This document shows positions 38,126 through 46,976 of a DNA stretch of 57,977 bases, piece after piece; positions within the stretch are counted from its first letter, which is position 1, and each line of letters starts with the position of its first letter. The notes beneath the pieces were generated by a model. The model had not been told where the DNA came from. It saw only the letters and a program-made list of their open reading frames with translations, and made no database searches. The stretch spans positions 1 to 57,977 of the forward strand of contig JAICGJ010000014.1 of NCBI GenBank assembly GCA_025923195.1, in the 5' to 3' direction. Made by a program: the position numbers and the translations under genes. Origin of the DNA: Chryseolinea sp. GTDB taxonomy: Bacteria; Bacteroidota; Bacteroidia; Cytophagales; Cyclobacteriaceae.

Positions 38126-38197
38126 TAATTCCAAAATTGCACGCCACACAATTTGAATCTAATATTATTTCTTCAAAAACCTCAAACCTATAAACTT

Positions 38198-39757
38198 ATG
38201 AGCCCAAAGTTGCTGTTGAATGCTACGCTGAATCGTAGAATTCTGGTTTTGCTGATAGTATTATCTCAAATCACGGTTCTTTTTGGCCAACCACTGGAAC
38301 CCATTGGGATATTTGATCATCACCAGGATGTAGGTGATCCTAAGCTAAAAGGGGCAGTCGTCTACGATAAGGAAAATCAGACATACACTATGTCCGGCGC
38401 CGGCAAGAACATGTGGGCAACTGAGGATCAGTTCCATTTCTTATGGAAGAAAATCAAAGGTGATTTTATTATCAGGGCGACAATACAATTTATAGGAAAA
38501 GGAACTGCGGATCACCGCAAGATAGGGATCATTGCCCGCGATGCGTTGACAAAAGACTCCCGTTATGCCGACGCCTGCGTACATGGAGATATTCTAAGTT
38601 CGTTGCAATACCGTCAGACGGATGGTGATTCAACGTATCAGGAAGTCCTGTCTACTTATCATCCCACCGAAATTGAACTTGAACGCATAGGGAATACGTT
38701 CACTTTTTCAGCAGCTGTCTTTGGCGAGCCTTATAAGTCAGTTTCAAAGGAACTAACCCTTAACGAAGAAGTCTACGCCGGCTTGTTCATATGTTCCCAC
38801 TTGGAGGATGTGATGGAAAAAGCAATATTCAGCAATGTGCAAATTATCATCCCTCCCAATAAAAACTACGTTCCATACCGTGACTACATCGGAAGCCATT
38901 TGGAAATAATGGATATCACCACGGGTCACCGAAAAATTTTGCACAGCGCGCCAAATTCCCTGCAGGCACCCAATTGGACACCTGACAATAAATTTCTGAT
39001 TTTTAATTCAGTTGGTCAGAATGAAAATCTGCTGTATAAATACGATTTGAAGAGCGGTGCCATTACTAAACTCAACACAGGTTTTGCCACGCAAAACAAC
39101 AACGATCATGTACTATCATACGATGGAAAAATGCTTGCTATCAGCAATCACGTAGGTGACAAGAGGACCTCTACGATCTTCATCTTGCCAGCAACAGGAT
39201 CCGACAATCCAACCAAGATAACATCAGAACTGAATGGCCATTCCTACTTGCACAGTTGGTCTCCCGACAACAAAAAATTGGTATTTACAGGACAGCGGAA
39301 CAATGAGTGGAACATTGTGGCTGTGGACATTGCCACCAAGCAGGAAACCATATTGACTGAGGACGCGACATTGGATGACGGACCCGAATACAGTCCAGAT
39401 GGAAAATATATCTATTTTAATTCAGTTCGCACCGGTACAATGCAGTTGTGGAGAATGAGGCCTGATGGCAGCAACGAAGAGCAGGTTACATTTGATGAAT
39501 ACAATAATTGGTTTCCGCACTTTTCGCCCGATGGTAAATGGATCTTGTATGTAGCTTTTCCAAAGGATATCGACCCTACGAGTCATCCCTTCTACAAGAA
39601 GATCTATCTGAGACTGATGCCTGCGTCTGGAGGTATTCCCAAGACCATTGGTTATGTATATGGTGGACAAGGCACTATCAATGTGCCCAGCTGGTCGCCC
39701 GACAGCAAGAAGATTGCCTTTGTTAGCAATTCCAAGCTTGACCACCTCAAAAAATAA
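38198..39757 (+). CDS. secreted DUF1349 plus PD40/TolB-like propeller protein
   Basis: From ATG 38198 the protein has 519 residues with a signal peptide ending near VLFGQ. Residues about 40-230 are a concanavalin-like DUF1349 domain (WKKIKGDFIIRATIQF, DHRKIGIIARDALTKDSRYA). Residues about 245-515 are a TolB-like propeller with PD40 repeats (PNWTPDNKFLIFNS, HSWSPDNKKLVFTGQ, PEYSPDGKYIYFNS, PHFSPDGKWILYV, PSWSPDSKKIAFVS). The combination suggests a secreted carbohydrate- or protein-binding protein rather than the TolB of the Tol-Pal system. Function unknown. Confidence 0.78.
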   Translation: MSPKLLLNATLNRRILVLLIVLSQITVLFGQPLEPIGIFDHHQDVGDPKLKGAVVYDKENQTYTMSGAGKNMWATEDQFHFLWKKIKGDFIIRATIQFIGKGTADHRKIGIIARDALTKDSRYADACVHGDILSSLQYRQTDGDSTYQEVLSTYHPTEIELERIGNTFTFSAAVFGEPYKSVSKELTLNEEVYAGLFICSHLEDVMEKAIFSNVQIIIPPNKNYVPYRDYIGSHLEIMDITTGHRKILHSAPNSLQAPNWTPDNKFLIFNSVGQNENLLYKYDLKSGAITKLNTGFATQNNNDHVLSYDGKMLAISNHVGDKRTSTIFILPATGSDNPTKITSELNGHSYLHSWSPDNKKLVFTGQRNNEWNIVAVDIATKQETILTEDATLDDGPEYSPDGKYIYFNSVRTGTMQLWRMRPDGSNEEQVTFDEYNNWFPHFSPDGKWILYVAFPKDIDPTSHPFYKKIYLRLMPASGGIPKTIGYVYGGQGTINVPSWSPDSKKIAFVSNSKLDHLKK

Positions 39758-39826
39758 CCGTATGCCTATGCGTCCCCTTGCGAAACATTGCTGAAAACAT
39801 ACAATTGGCGTGGATAGACGAGCAAC

Positions 39827-40957
39827 TTATTTATAATAAGCATCAAGGGTTTCTATACTGCCATCAGGGCGGTATTTCAATTCAGTCACTTTAACAGTCC
39901 TCAAATGCGTTTTGTCTTTAGAGAAGACGCTGTCGTGATAAAATAGGTACCATCTACCATTGATCTCTACAATAGAGTGGTGGTTCGTCCATCCTACGAC
40001 AGGATTCAAAATTACCCCCTGATAAGTAAAGGGCCCATAGGGACTGCTGCCCGTTGCATATGCAATGTAGTGCGTATCACCTGTCGAGTATGAAAAGTAG
40101 TATTTACCATTGTATTTGTGCATCCATGCGGCTTCAAAAAACCTGCGATCATGATCGCCTCCTAATAATGGTTTCCCCTCGGGATCCAGAATTTTAATTT
40201 CCCTTACCGGCGAGGCGAAGCTCAGCATATCGCTGCTCATCAAAGCAACTCTTGGTCCTATGGCAGGAAGGCTATCTTTCTGCAAATCAGTCTTAGATCC
40301 CGCAGAATCGTAATTTCCGTTAGTCCAGCGCTGGAGTTGTCCGCCCCAAATCCCACCGAAGTACATATAAGATTTGCCGTCCGTATCGGTAAAAACCGCC
40401 GGGTCAATACTGTAACTTCCCTTAATGTAGTTGGGTTCCGCTTTGAAAGGTCCAGTGGGCGAACTACTGGTTGCAACACCAATGTGAAATACATCTTTTT
40501 TATCCTTGGCAGGGAAATACAAATAATACTTACCGTTTTTGTACGCCGCATCAGGTGCCCACATCTGCCTCCCAGCCCAAGGCACATCCTTGATATCTAA
40601 GGCAACCCCATGATCCGTAACCTTCCCACCGACGCTATCCATTGACAACACGTGGTAGTCTTTCATATCAAAATGGCCGCCTTCATCATCCTGTGGCGTG
40701 TTTGACTCGATGTCATGCGAGGGATAGATATAAATCCTCCCATTGAATACGTGCGCGGAAGGATCTGCGGTATAAATATGTGTTACCAACGGTTCAGATA
40801 CCGGTCTTGGAAGTTTCTTGACTGCAGAATCGGCTGCCAGAGAATCCTTTCCGACATTCGAATCATCATCCGTTTTTTTACCTTGACAACCGGTAAATAA
40901 AAGTGTGATGGCTGCAAACAGAAGGCTGTAAATTCTGCCTTGTGTCGCAATATTCAT
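39827..40957 (-). CDS. glycoside hydrolase family 43 lipoprotein
   Basis: The 376-residue protein has a lipobox (LLFTGC, Cys about 24 from the ATG at 40957) and an Asp/Ser-rich linker, then a five-bladed GH43 propeller. The three GH43 acidic residues are visible: the general base in YTADPSAHVFNG, the pKa-tuning Asp in YSIDPAVFTDTDG, and the acid Glu in RRFFEAAWMHKYNG. GH43 enzymes hydrolyse alpha-L-arabinosides or beta-D-xylosides. The subtype cannot be fixed here. It probably sits on the outer membrane and releases sugars for the neighbouring oxidative genes. No SusC/SusD pair is nearby. Confidence 0.88.
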   Translation of the reverse strand: MNIATQGRIYSLLFAAITLLFTGCQGKKTDDDSNVGKDSLAADSAVKKLPRPVSEPLVTHIYTADPSAHVFNGRIYIYPSHDIESNTPQDDEGGHFDMKDYHVLSMDSVGGKVTDHGVALDIKDVPWAGRQMWAPDAAYKNGKYYLYFPAKDKKDVFHIGVATSSSPTGPFKAEPNYIKGSYSIDPAVFTDTDGKSYMYFGGIWGGQLQRWTNGNYDSAGSKTDLQKDSLPAIGPRVALMSSDMLSFASPVREIKILDPEGKPLLGGDHDRRFFEAAWMHKYNGKYYFSYSTGDTHYIAYATGSSPYGPFTYQGVILNPVVGWTNHHSIVEINGRWYLFYHDSVFSKDKTHLRTVKVTELKYRPDGSIETLDAYYK

Positions 40958-41031
40958 TTTCAGTTCTATTGGGTGCATAAGTATTGAATGATTTTTTCAA
41001 TATAATTATTTTCATGAATCCGTCTGTTTCA

Positions 41032-41060
41032 TTGCATAGTTTCTTAAAAAGATAGATTTG
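41032..41060 (+). promoter_or_regulatory. promoter of the DUF4114-DUF1080 gene
   Basis: TTG at 41032-41034, an 18-bp spacer, and TAGATTTG at 41053-41060 match the Bacteroidota promoter pattern. The predicted leader is about 80 nt. Confidence 0.6.
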
Positions 41061-41146
41061 AGATCAATCAAAAGCGACTTCAAAGTGGTACCAGCTATGG
41101 ATTTATTGTTCATTTTAGTACCACTAAATCGACCAAACAACACGAT

Positions 41147-42706
41147 ATGACACAAATTAAGTTCTTCATGGTTTTGATGGTTACACTCGAATCCCTCGGC
41201 TTGTTTGGCCAGGAATCAATCCTCAAAACCAACAAACCGGTCATCAGTCTGTCAGCCATAAGGGGAACCACAAGTCGCATCGACACCCTTGTGATAACGT
41301 CAAGCAAAAACTTGAGAATCACCGACATTAGAATAGAAGGCGACGAAGCAACATATTTCCGAATGCTATCTCCAAAAACCATCAAAATATCGCCCGATGC
41401 CGGGGCAAGGGTGGCCTTCCAGTATGCACCACCGTCAACTTTTGTCGGAGTCGCCCGCGCAAAGGTATTGTTCCGTGGTATTGACTTGTCGCTCGAGATA
41501 TACGGTCTGAGTACGAAAGGACTGGAAGGCGACAATGAGCCTCCACTTACACAAATTGTTGAAGCTTTGGGATTCAATGTCAGCGTTGGTTGGAATACCC
41601 TGGCAAATCATCTGCGCCCCGAATTACAGGGTGAAGAGCTTCCACCCTCATTATTTAAGAAAGCAGGTACCGGTAAGGTTGAAATGGCGCCCGTGGCAAG
41701 ATACTCGCCTGATTTTTTACTCAATTTCGGATACTATACTCAGTCAACGCAAGGTCCCGTCCAGCACCACACAGGGATTTTGGATACAGCGAATAGAATT
41801 CCAGAACATCAAACACTTTTTCCCGCACTGGCACAAGGAAATACATCATTCGATCCAGGGGAAAATATATTTGGTTTTTATGCAATTAGTCCTGGGCATA
41901 CGCTATACTCTGAAGATACCTGGAATATGTTATTTTACCCTGAACAGGCTGCACACGCTGCGCGAATTTTTCCCGTAAAGGATAATTCTGGCAACCAGGT
42001 CTTAAACACTTACTTGTTATGTATGGAAGAAGCCGCAAACGGAGACTACAATGATTATGTATTCTTGGTAACGAACATAATTCCGGTCCCCCTGTCTGAT
42101 AAATCTAAGTCATTGTTCAATGGCAAGAATCTGGATGGGTGGTATGTCTGGCTGCGCGACAAAGGAAAGAACGACGATCCTGACAAGATTTTTACTGTAT
42201 CTGATGGGGAAATTTTTGATTTGGGAAAAGATGTGGGATACATCATGACTAATGATAGATACGGTAATTTTCATTTCACTTTAGAATTCAAATGGGGAGT
42301 CAAAAAATGGCCACCGCGAGAAAACGCAAAGCGCGACAGTGGAATCTGCTACAACATTCCGGAAGATGAGCCGGATAAGATCTGGCCACGGTCAATAGAA
42401 TGCCAAATCCAGGAAGGAGATGTAGGTGATTTCTGGTTGCTTGGCTATAGTACCATTCAGGTTGACAAAAAACAAAATCCCCCATTGCCATATTCCAGAA
42501 TTGTTAAAAAGAAAGATGCCGAAAAACCAACAGGCGAATGGAACACGGTTGAGGTGATATCGTTCAATGGAAAGTGTGTACACATCGTCAATGGTGTTGT
42601 CGTGCACTACGGCGAAAATGCGAGTCTAATCGGAGGAAAAATTCTCTTGCAGTCCGAATATGCGGAAGTGTATTATCGCAACATAAGAATCCGGGAACTT
42701 CAATAA
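41147..42706 (+). CDS. secreted DUF4114-DUF1080 fusion (3-keto-glycoside hydrolase/lyase family)
   Basis: The 519-residue protein has a signal peptide (cleavage near LGLFGQ). An Ig-like domain lies at residues about 25-120 (TLVITSSKNLRITDIRIEG). A DUF4114 domain at about 130-310 ends in EEAANGDYNDYVFLVTNI. A DUF1080 domain covers about 318-519, opening with KSLFNGKNLDGWYVWL and containing RDSGICYNIPEDEPDKIWP and SIECQIQEGDVGDFW. DUF1080 proteins include 3-keto-disaccharide hydrolases and lyases. DUF4114 in front of DUF1080 is unusual in my experience and may add surface or glycan binding. It supports a 3-keto-sugar route with the GMC dehydrogenase at 30372-32087. Confidence 0.85.
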   Translation: MTQIKFFMVLMVTLESLGLFGQESILKTNKPVISLSAIRGTTSRIDTLVITSSKNLRITDIRIEGDEATYFRMLSPKTIKISPDAGARVAFQYAPPSTFVGVARAKVLFRGIDLSLEIYGLSTKGLEGDNEPPLTQIVEALGFNVSVGWNTLANHLRPELQGEELPPSLFKKAGTGKVEMAPVARYSPDFLLNFGYYTQSTQGPVQHHTGILDTANRIPEHQTLFPALAQGNTSFDPGENIFGFYAISPGHTLYSEDTWNMLFYPEQAAHAARIFPVKDNSGNQVLNTYLLCMEEAANGDYNDYVFLVTNIIPVPLSDKSKSLFNGKNLDGWYVWLRDKGKNDDPDKIFTVSDGEIFDLGKDVGYIMTNDRYGNFHFTLEFKWGVKKWPPRENAKRDSGICYNIPEDEPDKIWPRSIECQIQEGDVGDFWLLGYSTIQVDKKQNPPLPYSRIVKKKDAEKPTGEWNTVEVISFNGKCVHIVNGVVVHYGENASLIGGKILLQSEYAEVYYRNIRIRELQ

Positions 42707-42755
42707 ACATTCAATACTGTAAGCACTTGGAGTATGTTTTCGAACACGTGCTCAT

Positions 42756-42884
42756 TTGAAGAGCGTTGAAATTTTCAATTCAGCAAATGGAGCTGTAATG
42801 ATTACCGGTGGAAGTCAGGGCATTGGCGCTGCTATAGCTCACCTCACGGCGAAGCCGATTCACGTACGAATTAACTCCCACTAA
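42756..42884 (+). pseudogene. N-terminal stub of a short-chain dehydrogenase/reductase
   Basis: The frame reads KSVEIFNSANGAV and then MITGGSQGIGAAIAHLTAK, the first strand, glycine-rich turn and first helix of an SDR Rossmann fold. It then passes through HVRINSH to a stop at 42882-42884. A full SDR has about 250 residues. The rest is absent, and the next gene on the opposite strand ends only 83 bp further on. This is a truncated relic from a deletion or recombination. No insertion sequence or direct repeat is visible at the break. Confidence 0.75.
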
Positions 42885-42967
42885 ATGAGGCTGGGTAAAC
42901 AGTAAACAGCGATGTCAGTATCTTAGAAGGTTATGGTAGCAAGCCTTGGCAGGGTTAGAAAATTGCT

Positions 42968-44038
42968 TTATGATATCCGCTCTACACCCAGACCTGGCTT
43001 GTCAGAGCACATCATGAATCCATCCCTTAAAATAAAGCCTCCCTTCACAACATCTCTACCTAAATCAAAACTTCCATCAAGGTCGATGTATTTTGTATTC
43101 GAGCAGGCAAAAGCTGCGTGCAGGGCAGCCGTGATACTTACAATACTTTCGTCATTGCATCCCCAAAATAAATCTATCCCCTCATGCAACGCGATATCAG
43201 CAATTTTTAGCGCTTGACTTACACCTCCGCATTTCATAAGCTTGATATTAAAGATCGCGGCAGCCTTCGGAGGTTTGATTAACTCTATAGCATCAGCGGG
43301 CGTGATCAAGGATTCGTCGGCCGCAATTACTTGTCGAACCTCCTTCGGCAAACTCTTCATCTCTGAAATTTCCTTTGCCGGAAGGGGTTGTTCTATTAGT
43401 TCCACATCGACGTCGTAGGTACGACCGTAAAACTGAATCGTTTGATCCGGCGTATAACCCTGATTTGCATCACATCGGATCACAATACTATTGCCAAATT
43501 TTTCACGAAGTTTTAACACGCGTTCCACATCTTCATCGAGGTCCTTCCCCAACTTCACTTTTATTACCTTGAAACCGCGTTTGATATAGTCCTGTGCTTC
43601 CTTCAGGGTTTCCTCTACATTCTTTATGCCTATGGTATTCGAAGTGGGCAGCTTTTTGATTTTTTGTCCCAGAAATTTTACCAAAGGAATATCCAGAAAT
43701 TTTGTAAAGACATCATGCAACGCGATATCCAATGCTGCGCGCGCAGAAGGATTGTTGGGAAATTTCTTCCATACATCGAAGGTCAATTGATTTAATTCCC
43801 GGATATCCCGTCCAATTAAGAAGTGAAGGTTCTTAAGCTTGAGGGCATCCAGACATTGCTCCAGGGTTTCACCTACCACATATTCACTTGGATTTCCAGC
43901 ACCGATTCCGGTGAGGCCGTTCTCCAATGTAATCTCCACAAACGCATTCTTTACTTCATCTATGGTTTTGAAAGCTATGGTATAAGGTTTCGTATTGCCA
44001 AGATCCACACTCCAGACTTTAATTTCTTTTATTTTCAT
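42968..44038 (-). CDS. dgcA: enolase-superfamily epimerase, probable N-acetyl-D-glutamate racemase
   Basis: The 356-residue protein is a muconate-lactonizing-type enolase-superfamily member. Catalytic features are GFKVIKVKLG (Lys-x-Lys), VIRCDANQGY and ELIEQPL and AADES (three metal ligands), and the second acid/base Lys in NIKLMKCGG, followed by WGCNDES. By family it could be an L-Ala-D/L-Glu dipeptide epimerase. Its partner upstream is a DUF1611 protein, and the DUF1611/enolase-superfamily pair is known as DgcN-DgcA for D-glutamate use, so I prefer the N-acetyl-D-glutamate racemase assignment. The start lies 27 bp after the dgcN stop. Confidence 0.82.
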   Translation of the reverse strand: MKIKEIKVWSVDLGNTKPYTIAFKTIDEVKNAFVEITLENGLTGIGAGNPSEYVVGETLEQCLDALKLKNLHFLIGRDIRELNQLTFDVWKKFPNNPSARAALDIALHDVFTKFLDIPLVKFLGQKIKKLPTSNTIGIKNVEETLKEAQDYIKRGFKVIKVKLGKDLDEDVERVLKLREKFGNSIVIRCDANQGYTPDQTIQFYGRTYDVDVELIEQPLPAKEISEMKSLPKEVRQVIAADESLITPADAIELIKPPKAAAIFNIKLMKCGGVSQALKIADIALHEGIDLFWGCNDESIVSITAALHAAFACSNTKYIDLDGSFDLGRDVVKGGFILRDGFMMCSDKPGLGVERIS

Positions 44039-44065
44039 CTATATTAATCGTTACAAAAGACTATT

Positions 44066-45142
44066 TCATACTTGCGCCAGGCTCTTCTTAATCAGAGTTT
44101 CAAAGACGGGAACCAGACTCTCCACGCCATCCTCCAGCGGAAGTATAGCAGGAATCCCTAACTCTTCTGTGTACCGTCGAGCGGCCGCGCGCGCTTCATG
44201 CTCAGTCATTTTTGCTGAATTTATTGTAACGGCTACGGTAGACGCACCATAAATTTTGATCAAGGCTATTTCATCTTTTAATTCGGGTAGATAGGCTGGA
44301 TAAAATTCCATATCTTTATATTGCTTGCGGGCGGGATTGTGCTGAAGAACAACGGCATCGGCATCTGCAGAAACAATCCATTCCGAGCCGGCCGGGCCGC
44401 TTGGATTTCGCAGTGAAGATTGTCCTTCTATGAAGATTATGTCAGGTTTCGCCTCGTGATAACACGTAACGACGGCATGCTCCATCTCGCCCGAAATAAA
44501 ATCATTCAACGTCGAATCAAATACAAAGCCATACTTTGCGCCCTGCATCCAGCCGGTTTGCCCCGTATAGATCATCTCTGCTTTGTAGCCAGACTGACGC
44601 ATCGCCTCCACCAAAAACCGGGTCGTGGTCCTTTTACCCAAGGCGCAATCCGTACCCAATACCGCTACTTTGGGGCACTTCACCTCCTTGATCTTGCCAG
44701 ACCAAAAATGAAGGTCTTTTGCTTTTTTGGGTTTTCGCACATCGATGATTTCCAATCCCTTTTGGTTGGCGAGCGAAGCTAATTCCGGTATGTCCGATAC
44801 GTACTCATGCAAACCATTTACTACGCCCATGCCATTTTCTAACGCCTCCTTTAGTTGTGCCCGCAGGGAGGGGGGGATTATACCGCCCTTTGTCGCTACA
44901 CCGACGATGCAATAACGCGCTTGCTGTCCGTCACTTTCGACAAAGTCTGTGATGCTTGCATAGACCGGAATTCCGCGCCTTTTCTCATCCAAAACTTCAC
45001 CCGCGTCCCTTCCTGCGCTTTTTTCATCTATCACTGAAAGGATCGTGAAACGATCGGTGCCCCTGATCAGTCCATGTGCAGTCTTGGCTTGATATGTATC
45101 CAGGAATCCACCTGTGATAATAATGGCAGTGCTTTTGTCCAT
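44066..45142 (-). CDS. dgcN: DUF1611 protein, probable D-glutamate N-acetyltransferase
   Basis: From ATG 45142 the protein has 358 residues. An N-terminal Rossmann-like domain (STAIIITGGFLDTYQAK, ARYCIVGVATKGG) precedes a P-loop domain with AVLGTDCALGKRTTTRFL, MIYTGQTGWMQGAKYG, DIIFIEGQSSLRNP and DAVVLQHNPARKQY. These are the DUF1611 signatures. DUF1611 proteins act as D-glutamate N-acetyltransferases in the DgcN-DgcA pathway. The pathway turns D-glutamate into N-acetyl-L-glutamate, and cell-wall turnover is one source of D-glutamate. The dgcA gene follows directly. A longer frame to 45190 is unlikely because family homology begins at the chosen start. Confidence 0.8.
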   Translation of the reverse strand: MDKSTAIIITGGFLDTYQAKTAHGLIRGTDRFTILSVIDEKSAGRDAGEVLDEKRRGIPVYASITDFVESDGQQARYCIVGVATKGGIIPPSLRAQLKEALENGMGVVNGLHEYVSDIPELASLANQKGLEIIDVRKPKKAKDLHFWSGKIKEVKCPKVAVLGTDCALGKRTTTRFLVEAMRQSGYKAEMIYTGQTGWMQGAKYGFVFDSTLNDFISGEMEHAVVTCYHEAKPDIIFIEGQSSLRNPSGPAGSEWIVSADADAVVLQHNPARKQYKDMEFYPAYLPELKDEIALIKIYGASTVAVTINSAKMTEHEARAAARRYTEELGIPAILPLEDGVESLVPVFETLIKKSLAQV

Positions 45143-45289
45143 GCAGTCTTTTGAATGTTGAAAATTACGGGTAATAAAATGAGTTTTCAAAAAGGTAGGG
45201 ATGATGAAATGGAGTAGGAGCAGATTTAAAGTAAAATAAATACTGATAACGTTTGATGGCCTGAATTTTGGTAAATTTGATATAATCCG

Positions 45290-45318
45290 TTGACCTATAA
45301 AGTCGTCTGCTATCCTTG
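45290..45318 (+). promoter_or_regulatory. candidate promoter of the lipocalin-like gene
   Basis: TTG at 45290-45292, 18 bp, and TATCCTTG at 45311-45318 (one mismatch to TAnnTTTG). It lies about 62 bp upstream of the ATG at 45381. Confidence 0.4.
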
Positions 45319-45380
45319 ACCCAAGACCGGTTCACATAGCTGTACAACTTCAGGCGTTCTAGAAATCAATTCATAATAAC

Positions 45381-45809
45381 ATGAAAACATTTATATTCAT
45401 GATAGTCCTGAGTTCCGGCATAATGGTCTGCCAGGCACAATCAATCGTGGGACGTTGGCAATTGTCAAAACAGAGCAATTGTGTTGAAGACGAGCTTGAC
45501 GAGGAAGAGGATGCCGGTGTTAAGGAAATGGTAGACGACATGGAAGGACTGTCAGGCGCTGAACCCCAAATCATTGAGTTTAAAGATAATAATACGGGTT
45601 CCGAGACTACCAAGATCATTAACAAAAAAAAGTCATATAACTCTAAGGCCTTTCTATACAGATATAATGAGGGTTCACTTTATATCCTCGATAAAAAATC
45701 CAGGACCATTATCGACGGTTTCACAGTTGAAAAACTTGACAACGATTCCCTAATCATCTCAAATGTGTCAAGGGTGTGCGAAACCAAGGTTTTCGTCCGA
45801 CTAAAGTAG
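45381..45809 (+). CDS. secreted lipocalin-like protein
   Basis: The 142-residue protein has a signal peptide (cleavage near MVCQAQ) followed directly by SIVGRWQLS, the usual first strand of small Bacteroidota lipocalin-like proteins. An unusually acidic loop comes next (EDELDEEEDAGVKEMVDDME). Later strands include SLYILDKKSRTI and the closing VRVCETKVFVRLK-like end (here SRVCETKVFVRL). Ligand and function are unknown. Cys residues in the first loop and near the end could form a disulfide. Confidence 0.6.
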   Translation: MKTFIFMIVLSSGIMVCQAQSIVGRWQLSKQSNCVEDELDEEEDAGVKEMVDDMEGLSGAEPQIIEFKDNNTGSETTKIINKKKSYNSKAFLYRYNEGSLYILDKKSRTIIDGFTVEKLDNDSLIISNVSRVCETKVFVRLK

Positions 45810-45857
45810 TGGACAAAAGTTTACTCGAACGCGATATTTCGCAAGCGGGAACCTGTA

Positions 45858-45886
45858 TTTACCGATTAATGTTTTCCCTACCTTTG
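45858..45886 (+). promoter_or_regulatory. promoter abutting the rlmN start codon
   Basis: TTTA at 45858-45861 (one mismatch to TTTG), a 17-bp spacer and TACCTTTG at 45879-45886. The -7 box ends 4 bp before the rlmN ATG at 45891, so the transcript would begin at or next to the start codon. Confidence 0.6.
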
Positions 45887-45890
45887 TACG

Positions 45891-46937
45891 ATGGTAGGGA
45901 CGAGTTCTAAACGCGATATTCGAAAACTCAAGCTCGACGAACTGACGGAGTTCTTTTTACAACATGGGGAAAGACCGTTTCGAGCTAAACAAGTGTATGA
46001 GTGGCTTTGGAACAAGTCTGCAAAAAGTTTTGAGCAAATGACTAATCTTTCGGTAGGTCTTCGCGACCTGCTAAAGGAACATTTCGCCATCAACCATATC
46101 CACGTTGATCACATGCAGCGCAGCGCCGATGGCACAATCAAAAACGCGGTTACCTTATTTGACGGAATGGTGGTTGAGTCCGTCCTGATTCCAACCGAAA
46201 AAAGAATAACTGCCTGCGTTTCATCTCAGGTTGGCTGCAGTCTGGCCTGCAAATTTTGTGCAACCGCACGGCTAAAGCGCCAGCGAAATTTAAGTGCTGA
46301 TGAGATTTACGACCAGGTGGTAGCCATTAAGGAGCAGGCGGAGCTGTTCTTTGGAAGGCCTCTTACCAATATTGTATTCATGGGTATGGGCGAGCCATTG
46401 CTCAACTACAGCAACGTCGTGTCAGCAATTGAAAAGATTACTTCGCAAAAGGGATTGAACATGGCGTCGAAAAGGATTACGGTTTCAACTGTCGGGATAG
46501 CAAAGATGATTATGAAAATGGCGGATGATGGTGTCAAATTCAACTTGGCGGTTTCCTTGCACTCGGCAATCGATGCGACGCGAAGTTCGATTATGCCTAT
46601 CAATGATACGAATCCGCTGGATGAACTGGCCGAAGCACTCAAATATTGGCACAGTAAAACCAAACGAAGGGTAACCTACGAGTATGTGGTGTGGAAAGGG
46701 ATCAACGATACTGAAGCGCATGCCAGGGCCTTGCTCAAATTTTGCAAAATCGTTCCGTCGAAAGTGAATTTGATTGAATATAATCCCATAGATGATGGTG
46801 ATTTCCAGCAAGCCTCAGATGAATCGTTAGCCATGTACATGGATTTGTTAGAGCGTCATGGCATTACTACACGTATCCGAAAAAGTCGCGGAAAGGATAT
46901 TGATGCCGCCTGCGGTCAACTTGCCAATAAAACTTAA
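45891..46937 (+). CDS. rlmN: 23S rRNA (and tRNA) adenine-C2 methyltransferase RlmN
   Basis: Radical-SAM enzyme methylating A2503 of 23S rRNA and A37 of some tRNAs. The 348-residue protein starts with the usual RDIRKLKLDELTEFF region. It carries the cluster motif CSLACKFCATA, FMGMGEPLLNY, VSLHSAIDATRS, NLIEYNP, and the C-terminal catalytic cysteine in GKDIDAACGQLA. The only ATG before the conserved part is at 45891, immediately after the promoter -7 box, which implies a leaderless or nearly leaderless mRNA. Confidence 0.94.
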   Translation: MVGTSSKRDIRKLKLDELTEFFLQHGERPFRAKQVYEWLWNKSAKSFEQMTNLSVGLRDLLKEHFAINHIHVDHMQRSADGTIKNAVTLFDGMVVESVLIPTEKRITACVSSQVGCSLACKFCATARLKRQRNLSADEIYDQVVAIKEQAELFFGRPLTNIVFMGMGEPLLNYSNVVSAIEKITSQKGLNMASKRITVSTVGIAKMIMKMADDGVKFNLAVSLHSAIDATRSSIMPINDTNPLDELAEALKYWHSKTKRRVTYEYVVWKGINDTEAHARALLKFCKIVPSKVNLIEYNPIDDGDFQQASDESLAMYMDLLERHGITTRIRKSRGKDIDAACGQLANKT

Positions 46938-46976
46938 TTGCTGACTTGCGCATCCTACTTCAAACCTCATTCAATA

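Noticed and set aside
38198-39757. TolB of the Tol-Pal system
   Set aside because: The PD40 repeats resemble TolB, but the N-terminal half is a DUF1349 domain and no tol or pal genes are near.
39827-42706. A classical polysaccharide utilisation locus around the GH43 gene
   Set aside because: There is no SusC/SusD pair, and the HTCS is more than 6 kb away on the far side of unrelated genes.
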